Part shown: positions 26,853 to 35,869 of the stretch, piece after piece | How positions within the stretch are numbered: the stretch's first letter is position 1 | Layout: each line of letters begins with the position of its first letter | Origin: Bacteroidia bacterium | GTDB taxonomy: Bacteria; Bacteroidota; Bacteroidia; J057 | Direction of reading: 5' to 3' | NCBI GenBank assembly: GCA_022760475.1 | Contig: JALEFZ010000055.1 | Coordinates: forward strand, 62,001 to 126,000 | Length of the DNA stretch: 64,000 nucleotides | Made by a program: the position numbers and the translations under genes | Notes under the pieces: model-generated | Told to the model about the DNA's origin: nothing | Databases searched by the model: none | Seen by the model: only the letters and a program-made list of their open reading frames with translations

Positions 26853-29800
26853 ATGATGAAACACTACTTTGACTACCCAAAAGGAATGCACGATTCCATT
26901 TGGAAAATATTATTTCTGGCCATATTCCTAATTGGGAGCCTTCAAGGCTTTTCACAAAGCACTTCTGTTCAGCGGCAAGCAAAATTTGAATCGCTGAATC
27001 AAAACATGTGGGGCCCTGGTGGAGCACTCTTCCAACTGAACATCAACCAGGAACTTTTCAGGTTAGATTGGGATGAAAATACTTCCATAGGTGGCATCAC
27101 CACCATACTTGGATCACAGTTTGGTGCAAGGCTTTCTGCCTCCACATGGGGAGATATTGGAGCCAGATTCTATCTCGATAGCCTGACCACGGGTGATGTA
27201 TCGGTTAAATATCCAATCCGGGTAACCTATGATATTCCCGCAAATGGCAACATCGACAAAGGAAGCCTTGTCAGAATCAATACATCCTATGACGTAGAAA
27301 ATGGCTGGGAACTCTCTACCAACCATCCTTTCCCTGGTAGGATGGGAATGGATTTCTGGTTTGGTATGGGGATTAACGTAGAATTGGCTATCTGTGTATT
27401 TTCTTGTTTAAATATACCCGTCATTCCCAACATTAGTCTCCCTGTTCAAACCATAAACATTTTTCAGTTAAGTCCTTCACAAGCGCAAATTCTCGGACCT
27501 GTTATTCCCTTTACAAATGACCTCTGTACTTCTGGGATTTGTGTACCGGGAACAGTCATTTTTGGACAACCTGCAATAACTATCCCTGACAACAAATTCG
27601 GAATTTCCGGTAGCCTGATCATGCCCTATACACCCACAACAGACAGGCTGGGGGCTGACAAATGCCTTTACGCAGAAGGAGATTCAGTCTACATTACCCT
27701 TAGCCTGGACATTCTGGGTTTTGTAAGTAATTTTATTCCTCCACCTGCAGGACCGATCATTGGAAGCCTTAGCAATACCTTTACCCTTCCTTCTCCTTTT
27801 GGAAATGTATATGGAGCTTCAATTTGGTACAATATATTTACGGCAAGTTTTGATGTGGTAAACAACCATATTCAAGAGTTTGCCTTCAAACCGACCGTCT
27901 ATACACGGATGGACTTACCCCTCCCACTAGACTATCAGGTAATCAATCCAAATAGTGGAACTGTCATAAGTTCAGGAACAGACAGCTCCGTTACCTTTGT
28001 AGTTGGCAACTCTCTGGAACTTCGATTCCCTTGCCACTATGAAAACCTGGAAGTCAGCCCTACACTTGGTCTGAGAAATACATTCGCTAACAATACCTAC
28101 GATCAGATTGAGTTTTCACTGGCTTTTTCTGCCCTTGAAGTGGGCTTTGATCTTCCTCCGATTACAATTGTTCCGAGGATTTGTTTTCCTGAAATTTGTC
28201 TCAATATTCCCTATCCCTGTCCTACATGGTCAAAACCCTGGAGGTGGTGCAGCTCAAGGCAATGCACACCTGCTTTCTGTACACCTGCAGTAAGATTTGG
28301 AGGAATTTCCTTTGGAATTGGACCCCTATGGGAAGAAACCATCCCACTCGGAGCACTTGGACCGATCACATGGTTCAATGATTCATGGGAAATGACAGGC
28401 TTCAGAGATACATCTGTGGCACCCTTTCAACTGTTTTCACGGCCCTACACCGCAAGCATGGACAGTGTCCCGATTGCATGCTTTGGAGACAGTACGGGAC
28501 AACTTAACCTAAGTATTCTGAACGGGATTACGCCCTTTTCATTGGCGTGGTCAGATGGAAGCAATACGAGCAGCAATACCCGAACCATTTCCCAAGGAGG
28601 CCTGCCAGCAGGCCCTCAGTTTGTAACTGTTACAGACGCAAACGGATGTGCTACCCTTGCCTCCACCTACGTTACAGAGCCTGTTTCTGCGCTCGAAGTT
28701 CTGGAAGAGCTTCCCCAAAATGTCCTTTGTAATGGCCAGGCAAATGGAAGCATTGACATGACACTTACCGGGGGCACTACGCCCTACACCTTTGCATGGT
28801 CAAATGGTGCTACAACCGAAGACCTTTCAAACCTGACAGCAGGAAGTTATTCAGTTACTGTTACAGATGGAAATGGATGTATCATTACTGAAACCATCGA
28901 GATTTCTGAGCCTACAGTAACAACTGTTCAATCGCTGAGCACTCCTGTAAACTGCTTTGGTGGGCAAGATGGTTCGCTTGATGTATCGGTAAATGGAGGA
29001 ACAGAACCTTATTCTTATTCCTGGTCAAATGGCGCTTCTACACAAGACCTTCAAAGTGTGGCTGCCGGAATTTACGACCTGACCATCACAGATGGAAATG
29101 GATGTATCACTCAACAGAGTTTCCAGGTAGTTGAACCTTTGGCTCCCGTTAGTTTGACCTCAATATTGAACGAGCCTACTTGTTATGGCTCTACGAACGG
29201 CAGCATTTCAGTGAACACCGCAGGTGGTACTGCGCCTTACAGCTACCAGTGGATTACAGGAAGCAATACGGTCCTAAGTGCTGATAGTGCCAATATCCAA
29301 AACATTGGAAGCAATACTTACAGGCTGATCATTACAGATGCCAACAATTGTGTCTTCACAGACAGCTTTGCGATCAACCAGCCTGATTCTATTGCACTGG
29401 AAGCTCTCGCCACTGATGTCAATTGCTTTGGACAATCGACAGGAAGCATTCAAATCACAAATAATGGGGGAACCCAACCATATACTTACCTTTGGTCAAA
29501 TGGAGCTACAAGCAGGAACCTGAACAACATTCAGGCTGGAAGCTATCAATTGACCCTCACAGATGGCAATGGATGTAGCAAGTCGATTTCCTCTGTCATT
29601 GTCCAACCGGACACAAGCATTTATGTAGAATTTCAGACGCAGGCTGTTTCCTGTTTTGGTGGTCAGGATGGATCAATCAGCCTAAATGCATTTGGGGGAA
29701 CTGCTCCATATTCATACGCTTGGTCGAATGGGTCGGGAAGTGCGAATCAAAGCAATCTTGCAAGTGGAACCTACACCGTCACCATTACAGATGCCAAGGG

Positions 29801-31505
29801 CTGTATGTTTGTTGAGAGCATTTCCATTACCCAACCACCAAGCCCTATTACGGCACAAGAACTAATCACCGCAGTCTCATGTTTTGAAGGGGGGGATGGA
29901 AGTATTTCTATTCAAACCAATGGTGGAACAGCCCCTTATTCATACCAATGGACAGACTCTGACGGCCAGGTCTTCAATCCTGATAACTCAAGCATTAACT
30001 CACTCCGTGCGGGAACATATTTCTTAAGAATTACTGATGCGAAGGCTTGTAGCCTTGAAGAAAGCTATGTAGTGACTCAGCCTGACTCAATCAGGATGAT
30101 TGTCAACTCCTCGGACATCAGTTGTTTCAATGGAAATGATGGAAGTATTCAAACCTTTGCTACAGGAGGCAACCAGCCCTATACATATTCATGGAATAAT
30201 GGATCTACAGCCTCTAACCTTAGTCTTTTGGCAGCAGGTACCTATGAGTTAACATTAACGGACTCCAAGGGTTGTAGCAAAGAATCCAGCATCACCCTTA
30301 ATCAACCTGCAACAGCAGTACTTGCAGAGGCTAGTAAGGTAGATGTCAGTTGTTTCCAGGGCAATGACGGAAGGGCAGATGTTTTAGCAAATGGTGGAAC
30401 AGCTCCATATTCCTATCAGTGGAGCCGTGGAGATACCGACTCATACATGGCAGATGTAAGCGCAGGAACTTATACCGTTGTGGTTACAGATGCCAATGGC
30501 TGTACAGCCCAATCCGGTGTGGTCATTGACCAACCTCAAAGCGCGTTGTTGGCCAGTTTCTCCGAACAGGAAGATGTGTCCTGCTTCGGAGGAAGCGATG
30601 GGAGCCTTAGCGTAAGCATTTCAGGAGGAGTAACTCCATATACCTTCCAATGGGCTGATAGCCTGATCCAATTGAGTAATCCGGTTGAAAAACTGGAAGG
30701 ACTACGCGCCGGGATTTATCAGGCAAGGGTAGAAGATGGAAGCGGTTGTGTGGTAGAAATTGATGTCAGGATCAATCAGCCCGAACTCTTGACTGCAAGC
30801 CTTGAAAAAACCAATGCCAATTGTGCCGAAGCAAATGATGGAAGCATCACGGTTAGTGTCTCAGGTGGTACGACTCCATATTCCTTCATTTGGGAAGATG
30901 GTGCATTTAGTCAAAATCGTGATGGATTAAATAAGGGTACCTATACCGTTCTGATTTCAGACGATAATGATTGTACTACCAGCCTGGAAACCACCATTGA
31001 GGCTCCTGACTCCTTAATCATCAGGCTAACCGCCAGTTCGATAAGTTGTAGAGAAGAGACCGACGGAAGTGCGCAGGTATTTGTTTCAGGTGGAACCAAA
31101 TCCTACGAGTTTGAATGGTCGAATGGAGAGAATGTCGAGAAGATCGAAGACCTGGCTCCTGGTGCGTATCAAGTGATTGTAAGGGATGAAAATGGCTGTA
31201 CCGCTGAAGGCAGCATCGTCGTTCCGGGATCTAATGAGCCTTGTTTCTTCATTCCAAATGCCTTTACTCCAAATGGTGATGGCAAGAACGATAGCTGGAA
31301 CATTCCTTATGCCAGTCAATATCCCGACATGGAATTCCAGATCTTCAACCAGTGGGGCATGAAGCTCTTCCAGGGAAGCATAAGCGATCTCCCATGGAAT
31401 GGAATGGTGAATGGAAAACTGCTTCCGGCTGCAACCTATTATTACATCATGGACCTCAAAAATGGTGAAGAACCCTTCAACGGACCTTTAACCATTGTTC
31501 GATAG
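26853..31505 (+). CDS. SprB-repeat surface adhesin with T9SS type B (gliding-motility) C-terminal domain
   Basis: This is a 1550-residue protein. The signal peptide is internal-looking (hydrophobic core about 17-32, ending GFSQS); the Met at residue 12 is an alternative start that would give a more usual signal. Residues 36-520 form an unrecognised domain that includes a six-cysteine stretch near 445-480. From about 539 to 1459 there are 12 SprB repeats of about 77 residues (CFGG.DGS(I/L).(V/I)...GGT.PY.Y.WSNG). The last 85 residues are the gliding-motility-associated type B sorting domain (IPNAFTPNGDGKND, FNQWG, ending TIVR). SprB-type proteins are exported by the T9SS with SprF help and moved along the cell surface in gliding. 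It is much shorter than the F. johnsoniae SprB (about 6500 residues). Confidence 0.93.
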   Translation: MMKHYFDYPKGMHDSIWKILFLAIFLIGSLQGFSQSTSVQRQAKFESLNQNMWGPGGALFQLNINQELFRLDWDENTSIGGITTILGSQFGARLSASTWGDIGARFYLDSLTTGDVSVKYPIRVTYDIPANGNIDKGSLVRINTSYDVENGWELSTNHPFPGRMGMDFWFGMGINVELAICVFSCLNIPVIPNISLPVQTINIFQLSPSQAQILGPVIPFTNDLCTSGICVPGTVIFGQPAITIPDNKFGISGSLIMPYTPTTDRLGADKCLYAEGDSVYITLSLDILGFVSNFIPPPAGPIIGSLSNTFTLPSPFGNVYGASIWYNIFTASFDVVNNHIQEFAFKPTVYTRMDLPLPLDYQVINPNSGTVISSGTDSSVTFVVGNSLELRFPCHYENLEVSPTLGLRNTFANNTYDQIEFSLAFSALEVGFDLPPITIVPRICFPEICLNIPYPCPTWSKPWRWCSSRQCTPAFCTPAVRFGGISFGIGPLWEETIPLGALGPITWFNDSWEMTGFRDTSVAPFQLFSRPYTASMDSVPIACFGDSTGQLNLSILNGITPFSLAWSDGSNTSSNTRTISQGGLPAGPQFVTVTDANGCATLASTYVTEPVSALEVLEELPQNVLCNGQANGSIDMTLTGGTTPYTFAWSNGATTEDLSNLTAGSYSVTVTDGNGCIITETIEISEPTVTTVQSLSTPVNCFGGQDGSLDVSVNGGTEPYSYSWSNGASTQDLQSVAAGIYDLTITDGNGCITQQSFQVVEPLAPVSLTSILNEPTCYGSTNGSISVNTAGGTAPYSYQWITGSNTVLSADSANIQNIGSNTYRLIITDANNCVFTDSFAINQPDSIALEALATDVNCFGQSTGSIQITNNGGTQPYTYLWSNGATSRNLNNIQAGSYQLTLTDGNGCSKSISSVIVQPDTSIYVEFQTQAVSCFGGQDGSISLNAFGGTAPYSYAWSNGSGSANQSNLASGTYTVTITDAKGCMFVESISITQPPSPITAQELITAVSCFEGGDGSISIQTNGGTAPYSYQWTDSDGQVFNPDNSSINSLRAGTYFLRITDAKACSLEESYVVTQPDSIRMIVNSSDISCFNGNDGSIQTFATGGNQPYTYSWNNGSTASNLSLLAAGTYELTLTDSKGCSKESSITLNQPATAVLAEASKVDVSCFQGNDGRADVLANGGTAPYSYQWSRGDTDSYMADVSAGTYTVVVTDANGCTAQSGVVIDQPQSALLASFSEQEDVSCFGGSDGSLSVSISGGVTPYTFQWADSLIQLSNPVEKLEGLRAGIYQARVEDGSGCVVEIDVRINQPELLTASLEKTNANCAEANDGSITVSVSGGTTPYSFIWEDGAFSQNRDGLNKGTYTVLISDDNDCTTSLETTIEAPDSLIIRLTASSISCREETDGSAQVFVSGGTKSYEFEWSNGENVEKIEDLAPGAYQVIVRDENGCTAEGSIVVPGSNEPCFFIPNAFTPNGDGKNDSWNIPYASQYPDMEFQIFNQWGMKLFQGSISDLPWNGMVNGKLLPAATYYYIMDLKNGEEPFNGPLTIVR
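28468..31236 (+). repeat. Twelve SprB repeats (first adhesin)
   Basis: Twelve tandem units of about 77 codons each carry a cysteine followed by a DGS/NGS-type turn, GGT.PY, W(S/T)(N/D)G, L.AG.Y.(V/L).(V/I)TD.NGC. Neighbouring units share near-identical stretches at DNA level around ACAGATGGAAATGGATGT, so unequal recombination could change copy number. Confidence 0.88.
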
Positions 31506-31523
31506 CCCCCAAATACCCAAGTC

Positions 31524-34500
31524 ATGAATCATCGAATTTTTAACATAAAAATACTGTTTATTATATCCCTGGCCTTTTGGGGCTGGGGAAATGGCTCAGC
31601 CCTTCTTGGGCAGGGGAGTTTTCCCACAGTAGCCATAACAGCTAACCAGGTATCCTGCCCAGGTGGCAGTGATGCTTCTGCCCAGGCCTTTATTTCAGGC
31701 CAGAGTCCAGGATATTCTTACACTTATCTATGGTCTACTGGAGCAACTACCCCTTCCGTGGTAGGGCTTACAGCAGGGGTATATTCGGTTACTGTAACTG
31801 AATCGCCCACAGGTTACCAGTTTTTTGACCTGGTAATCATTGCAGAACCAGATCCACTCAGCATGGATTTTGTCATCACAGATGTGCCATGCTTTGGACA
31901 GAATCAGGGAGGCGTAGACCTTACTGTTACGGGAGGTACACCTTCTTACACCTATGCCTGGACAAATTCAGGTGGGCAAAGTATTTCCAGCAGCCAGGAT
32001 CTTAGTAACCTTGCAGCAGGTGTTTACAATGTCACTGTAACGGATTCAAGGGGATGCAACGCAAGCAGAAGCATTTCCATCAGTACCCCTGCAACTGCAG
32101 TTTCCAATCAGGTAACCATCACAGATGTAAGTTGCTTCCTGGGAAGTGATGGCAGGCTAAATGCCTCTGCATTCGGAGGGACTCCCCCCTACAATTATAG
32201 TTGGAATACTGGTGCCTTTACCGGACCCAATCTTTCGAATTTACCTGTAGGGACTTATACCCTTGAAGTTACCGATGCCAATGGATGTATTTCAACCAGT
32301 ACCAACCTGATTACCCAACCATTTGCCATACAAACCAGTTTTACTGCCAATCAGGTAAGTTGCTTTGACGGCAGTGATGGCAGCATTGATGTGAGTGTCT
32401 CAGGTGGCACAAGCCCATACAATTATCTTTGGACCAGTTCCTTATTGACACTTGGCAATAGCCAGGACCTAAATAACTTGCCTGCTGATCAATACAACCT
32501 CACCATTACTGATGCCAATGGATGTATAGAAAACCTGAGTACCAACATTACCCAGCCTACTGAGATTTCCCCTTCTGCCGTCATTACAGCAGTAGCTTGC
32601 GCCGGAGATGCCACAGGCGCAGTCGACCTATCGGTATCAGGTGGAGTATTGCCATATCGATACGTTTGGACCAATGCTTCAGGACAACAGATAGATACTA
32701 CCCAGGATATTTCGAATTTGCTTGCAGGAGATTATGAGGTCAGCATTACAGATGCAAATGGATGTATAAAAATCTTATTGGTAAGCATTACCGAACCCAG
32801 TCTTCCCCTTAGCCTGGAAGCCATCAAGACAGACGTGCTCTGTTTTGGAGAAAACACTGGAGCGATTGACCTGACCGCCCTAGGAGGCACCCCTCCCTAC
32901 CAATACAATTGGTCAAATGGACTTACAACCGAAGACATTAACCAACTTCAGGCAGCCAGTTATTCGGTCGTTGTAACGGACAACAATGGTTGTACAGAAA
33001 ACCTGTCCGTAGAAATCACCCAACCTTCAGCACCTATCCAGGTAAATGTACAAGTTACTCCTGCTACCTGTTATGGATTTTCAGATGGAGCCATCGACCT
33101 TGATGTGAGTGGTGGAACCCCTGTCTACGAATACAGCTGGAAAAACAGCCAATTCGCCCTGAGTTTTGTTACAGAAGACCTGAGCAACATTCAGGCAGAA
33201 ACCTATTTTCTGAATTTGGTAGATGCCAATGGCTGTGTGTACCTGGATACCATCCTAGTAGATGAGCCTGATCAGTTTGTAGATTCAGTGATCCTAAATG
33301 ATGTCCTCTGTTTTGGAGATAATACAGGTTCCATTGACTTCAACCTCAAGGGTGGCACCACTCCATATATCTTTCAATGGTCTAATGGGAGTTTCCAGGA
33401 AGACCTGACTGATTTGCCTGCAGATATTTATGACATACAGGTAACTGATGACCAAGGCTGTATTTTTCAAGACAGTTATACCATCACAGAACCCTTGGAA
33501 GGACTGAATATTCAGGCAAATGTAAAAGATGCCACTTGTGCTGGAGGAAGGGATGGAAGCATTAGCTACGAGGCAAATGGAGGAACACCACCTTACACCT
33601 ATGTCTGGTCAAATAATTCTACCGAAGAAAATCAGTTTGACCTTGTGGCTGGGCTTTACAGCGTCCTGCTTACAGATGCCAATGGATGTACAAAAGTGGA
33701 TTCATTTGAAATAAAACAACCGGACTTCTTTGATATTGAGGCCGACATCACTCCTGTAAAATGTGCTGGAGAAAGCAATGGTAGCATCAGGCTTACTAGT
33801 ATCGGGGGAACTGCCCCTTACGAATTCCTTTGGAGGAATAGTGAGTTTGTACTCTTTGAAAAAGGCCAAAACCTGGAAAACTTTCCTGGAGAAACCTATA
33901 CAGTCGTCATTACAGATACCTTTGGCTGCAAAGGAGAAGCCAGCTTCCTTTTACCGGAGCCGGATACCCTCAGACTCATCTACGAAAAAACAGACGTGAG
34001 CTGTTTTGGTGCCATGGATGGAATGATTGAACTGAAGCTAGAAGGAGGAACTGCTCCCTACGAATACCTTTGGAACAACCAGGAAACGGGCTCAACCCTA
34101 TCCAATTTAGGTCCAGGGCTGTATGAAGTATTGATTTCTGATGCAGGAGGATGTATGGAACCCTTGGGAATCGAAATCGAAGAACCCGACCCACTGAGGC
34201 TTTTTGCAGCCATCCAACCAGCCTCTTGTATTGACAAGCCGGACGCTGTGGTAGACCTCTTTGTCTCCGGAGGAAGAAGGGGATACCAATACTTCTACAA
34301 CAATGAAGAATTCTCCAACCCTGCAAATCTGCTGGGTGGTGATTACCAATTAAGGGTCATGGATCAAACAGGTTGTATGTTGGATACCGCACTTCAGGTG
34401 CCATATCTGGACGCACCTTGTCTGGTCATTCCCAATGCCTTCAGCCCAAATGGAGATGGCAAAAATGACCTCTGGCGGATCAAGGACTTGAACATTTATC

Positions 34501-34682
34501 CCAACCCACAAATCATAATTTTCAATCAGTGGGGGATGAAGCTCTTCGAATCCAATAGCAATCAATTCGAATGGGACGGAAATTTCGGTGGAAACCCGTT
34601 GCCTTCCCAAACCTATTACTACTTGATACGCCCAAGGTCAGACAGGGCTGAAATTTCAGGAAGCATTACCATCGTCCGTTAG
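31524..34682 (+). CDS. Second SprB-repeat adhesin with T9SS type B C-terminal domain
   Basis: This 1052-residue protein has a signal peptide (about 1-30, LLGQG end) followed almost at once by 12 SprB repeats (about residues 42-958; cores such as VSCFDGSDGSI, VLCFGENTGAI, ATCAGGRDGSI). It ends in a type B sorting domain (960-1052: IPNAFSPNGDGKND, FNQWG, TIVR end). Unlike the gene 18 bp upstream it has no extra N-terminal domain, so it looks like a bare repeat filament. The two probably use the same export route and the SprF-like partner encoded 46 bp downstream. Adhesion or gliding is inferred from the family. Confidence 0.93.
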   Translation: MNHRIFNIKILFIISLAFWGWGNGSALLGQGSFPTVAITANQVSCPGGSDASAQAFISGQSPGYSYTYLWSTGATTPSVVGLTAGVYSVTVTESPTGYQFFDLVIIAEPDPLSMDFVITDVPCFGQNQGGVDLTVTGGTPSYTYAWTNSGGQSISSSQDLSNLAAGVYNVTVTDSRGCNASRSISISTPATAVSNQVTITDVSCFLGSDGRLNASAFGGTPPYNYSWNTGAFTGPNLSNLPVGTYTLEVTDANGCISTSTNLITQPFAIQTSFTANQVSCFDGSDGSIDVSVSGGTSPYNYLWTSSLLTLGNSQDLNNLPADQYNLTITDANGCIENLSTNITQPTEISPSAVITAVACAGDATGAVDLSVSGGVLPYRYVWTNASGQQIDTTQDISNLLAGDYEVSITDANGCIKILLVSITEPSLPLSLEAIKTDVLCFGENTGAIDLTALGGTPPYQYNWSNGLTTEDINQLQAASYSVVVTDNNGCTENLSVEITQPSAPIQVNVQVTPATCYGFSDGAIDLDVSGGTPVYEYSWKNSQFALSFVTEDLSNIQAETYFLNLVDANGCVYLDTILVDEPDQFVDSVILNDVLCFGDNTGSIDFNLKGGTTPYIFQWSNGSFQEDLTDLPADIYDIQVTDDQGCIFQDSYTITEPLEGLNIQANVKDATCAGGRDGSISYEANGGTPPYTYVWSNNSTEENQFDLVAGLYSVLLTDANGCTKVDSFEIKQPDFFDIEADITPVKCAGESNGSIRLTSIGGTAPYEFLWRNSEFVLFEKGQNLENFPGETYTVVITDTFGCKGEASFLLPEPDTLRLIYEKTDVSCFGAMDGMIELKLEGGTAPYEYLWNNQETGSTLSNLGPGLYEVLISDAGGCMEPLGIEIEEPDPLRLFAAIQPASCIDKPDAVVDLFVSGGRRGYQYFYNNEEFSNPANLLGGDYQLRVMDQTGCMLDTALQVPYLDAPCLVIPNAFSPNGDGKNDLWRIKDLNIYPNPQIIIFNQWGMKLFESNSNQFEWDGNFGGNPLPSQTYYYLIRPRSDRAEISGSITIVR
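31640..34410 (+). repeat. Twelve SprB repeats (second adhesin)
   Basis: Twelve tandem units of about 76 codons have the same consensus as the first adhesin. Repeat 1 (CPGGSDA) and repeat 12 (CIDKPDA) are the most divergent, as expected for array ends. Confidence 0.88.
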
Positions 34683-34728
34683 TCGAATTTTCAAAAAAGA
34701 TGATTACCCCAAAAAAATATAAGCCCTC

Positions 34729-35691
34729 ATGAAAAAGTTAATTACTCTTAGCCTACTGGCCTTCCTAGCTATGGCAAGTTTTGGGCAACAAAGAGCCCTC
34801 TATTCTCAGTATATGTCCAACAAGTTCGGGATTAACCCCGGCTATGCAGGTATTGAGGACGCGGTACCGATCCATATGAGTCTTAGGCAGCAATGGGTGG
34901 GCATTGATGAAGCTCCTGTCAATCAGATGATTACTGCCGACTCTTACCTGGGTCTCAATACTGCCATTGGAGGGTCTTTCTTCAACGAAGTTACCGGACC
35001 TACCCGCAAAACAGGCCTCACTTTCGGTGCGGCTTATCACCTCTACCTCGGAGCAGGTGGGCGCAGGGGTAAAAGGTACAACGCAAGGTATCGCCCCAGC
35101 AAAGAAAGAAGAGAAGTGCTTTCTTTCGGCCTTTCAGGCATGCTATACCAACAATCATTGGGCAGGAATCAGTTGATTACAGAGGAGCCAGACGATCCAG
35201 CCCTTGAACAGGGAACCTTCAACCAACTTCTCCCGGACATCAACTTTGGCATATTTTACCAGTTCGAGGAATCATTCTACATGGGTTTTTCAATTCTGCA
35301 TTTGGTACAGACTCAGCCCTACTTGACAGAATCCAGGCCGGTTCGAACCTATTACTTCAATACAGGCGTTCGCCTTCAGGCTGCACCTGATGTGGTGGTA
35401 GAACCCTCCATACTGATTCAATCCATTTCTCCACTTTGGTCATTTGGAGGGAACCTTCCTGCATACACCCTTCCATTTCAGGTGGACATCAACACCAGAG
35501 CAACTTTTGGCGAGGTATTCTGGGCAGGATTTTCTTACAGACATCAGGATGCAGTCGTGGGAATGGTTGGCCTGAAACAAGGAAAGCTGGAAATTGGCTA
35601 CAGCTATGATTATACCATTTCCGCTTTGAGGCCTTTCTCTAATGGTTCACACGAAATCGGAATTACCCTAAGTGTAGGAAACGAAAGATAA
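34729..35691 (+). CDS. PorP/SprF family outer-membrane protein
   Basis: This 320-residue protein has a signal peptide (about 1-19, ASFGQQ) and the conserved family start Q..LYSQYM.N...INPGYAG (about residues 20-42), then SLRQQWVGIDEAP and a beta-barrel with alternating aromatic strands to the end (EIGITLSVG). PorP/SprF proteins are outer-membrane barrels; in gliding Bacteroidota each type B cargo protein needs a cognate SprF, usually encoded next to it. The position right after two type B proteins makes it their likely partner. It is last in the operon and a hairpin follows. Confidence 0.93.
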   Translation: MKKLITLSLLAFLAMASFGQQRALYSQYMSNKFGINPGYAGIEDAVPIHMSLRQQWVGIDEAPVNQMITADSYLGLNTAIGGSFFNEVTGPTRKTGLTFGAAYHLYLGAGGRRGKRYNARYRPSKERREVLSFGLSGMLYQQSLGRNQLITEEPDDPALEQGTFNQLLPDINFGIFYQFEESFYMGFSILHLVQTQPYLTESRPVRTYYFNTGVRLQAAPDVVVEPSILIQSISPLWSFGGNLPAYTLPFQVDINTRATFGEVFWAGFSYRHQDAVVGMVGLKQGKLEIGYSYDYTISALRPFSNGSHEIGITLSVGNER

Positions 35692-35710
35692 AAGCATTTA
35701 CATAAAATGA

Positions 35711-35770
35711 AGGCCTGAGTGGGAGTCAAGGTAACTGTAGTTACAAGATCTCTGCTCAGGCTTTCCTATT
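35711..35770 (+). terminator. Long hairpin after the SprB/SprF operon
   Basis: The arms around AGGCCTGAGTGGGAG and CTCTGCTCAGGCTT pair over about 13 bp with several G-T pairs. The loop itself holds a small hairpin GTAACT/AGTTAC. A T-rich tail (TTTCCTATTTTTA) follows, so it probably terminates the operon. Confidence 0.55.
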
Positions 35771-35869
35771 TTTAGCTTGAAAGTTTTGCTTGATAATCAA
35801 ATTTGAGCCTGCACTTTTGATGCTCAATTTCATCCACAGAAACTCCTTATATTGATAATAAAGGACATC

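Noticed and set aside
28468..34410. Regular repeats that could be mistaken for a CRISPR array or satellite
   Set aside because: The period is about 230 bp, in phase with codons, and translates to SprB repeats; there are no short identical repeats with unique spacers.
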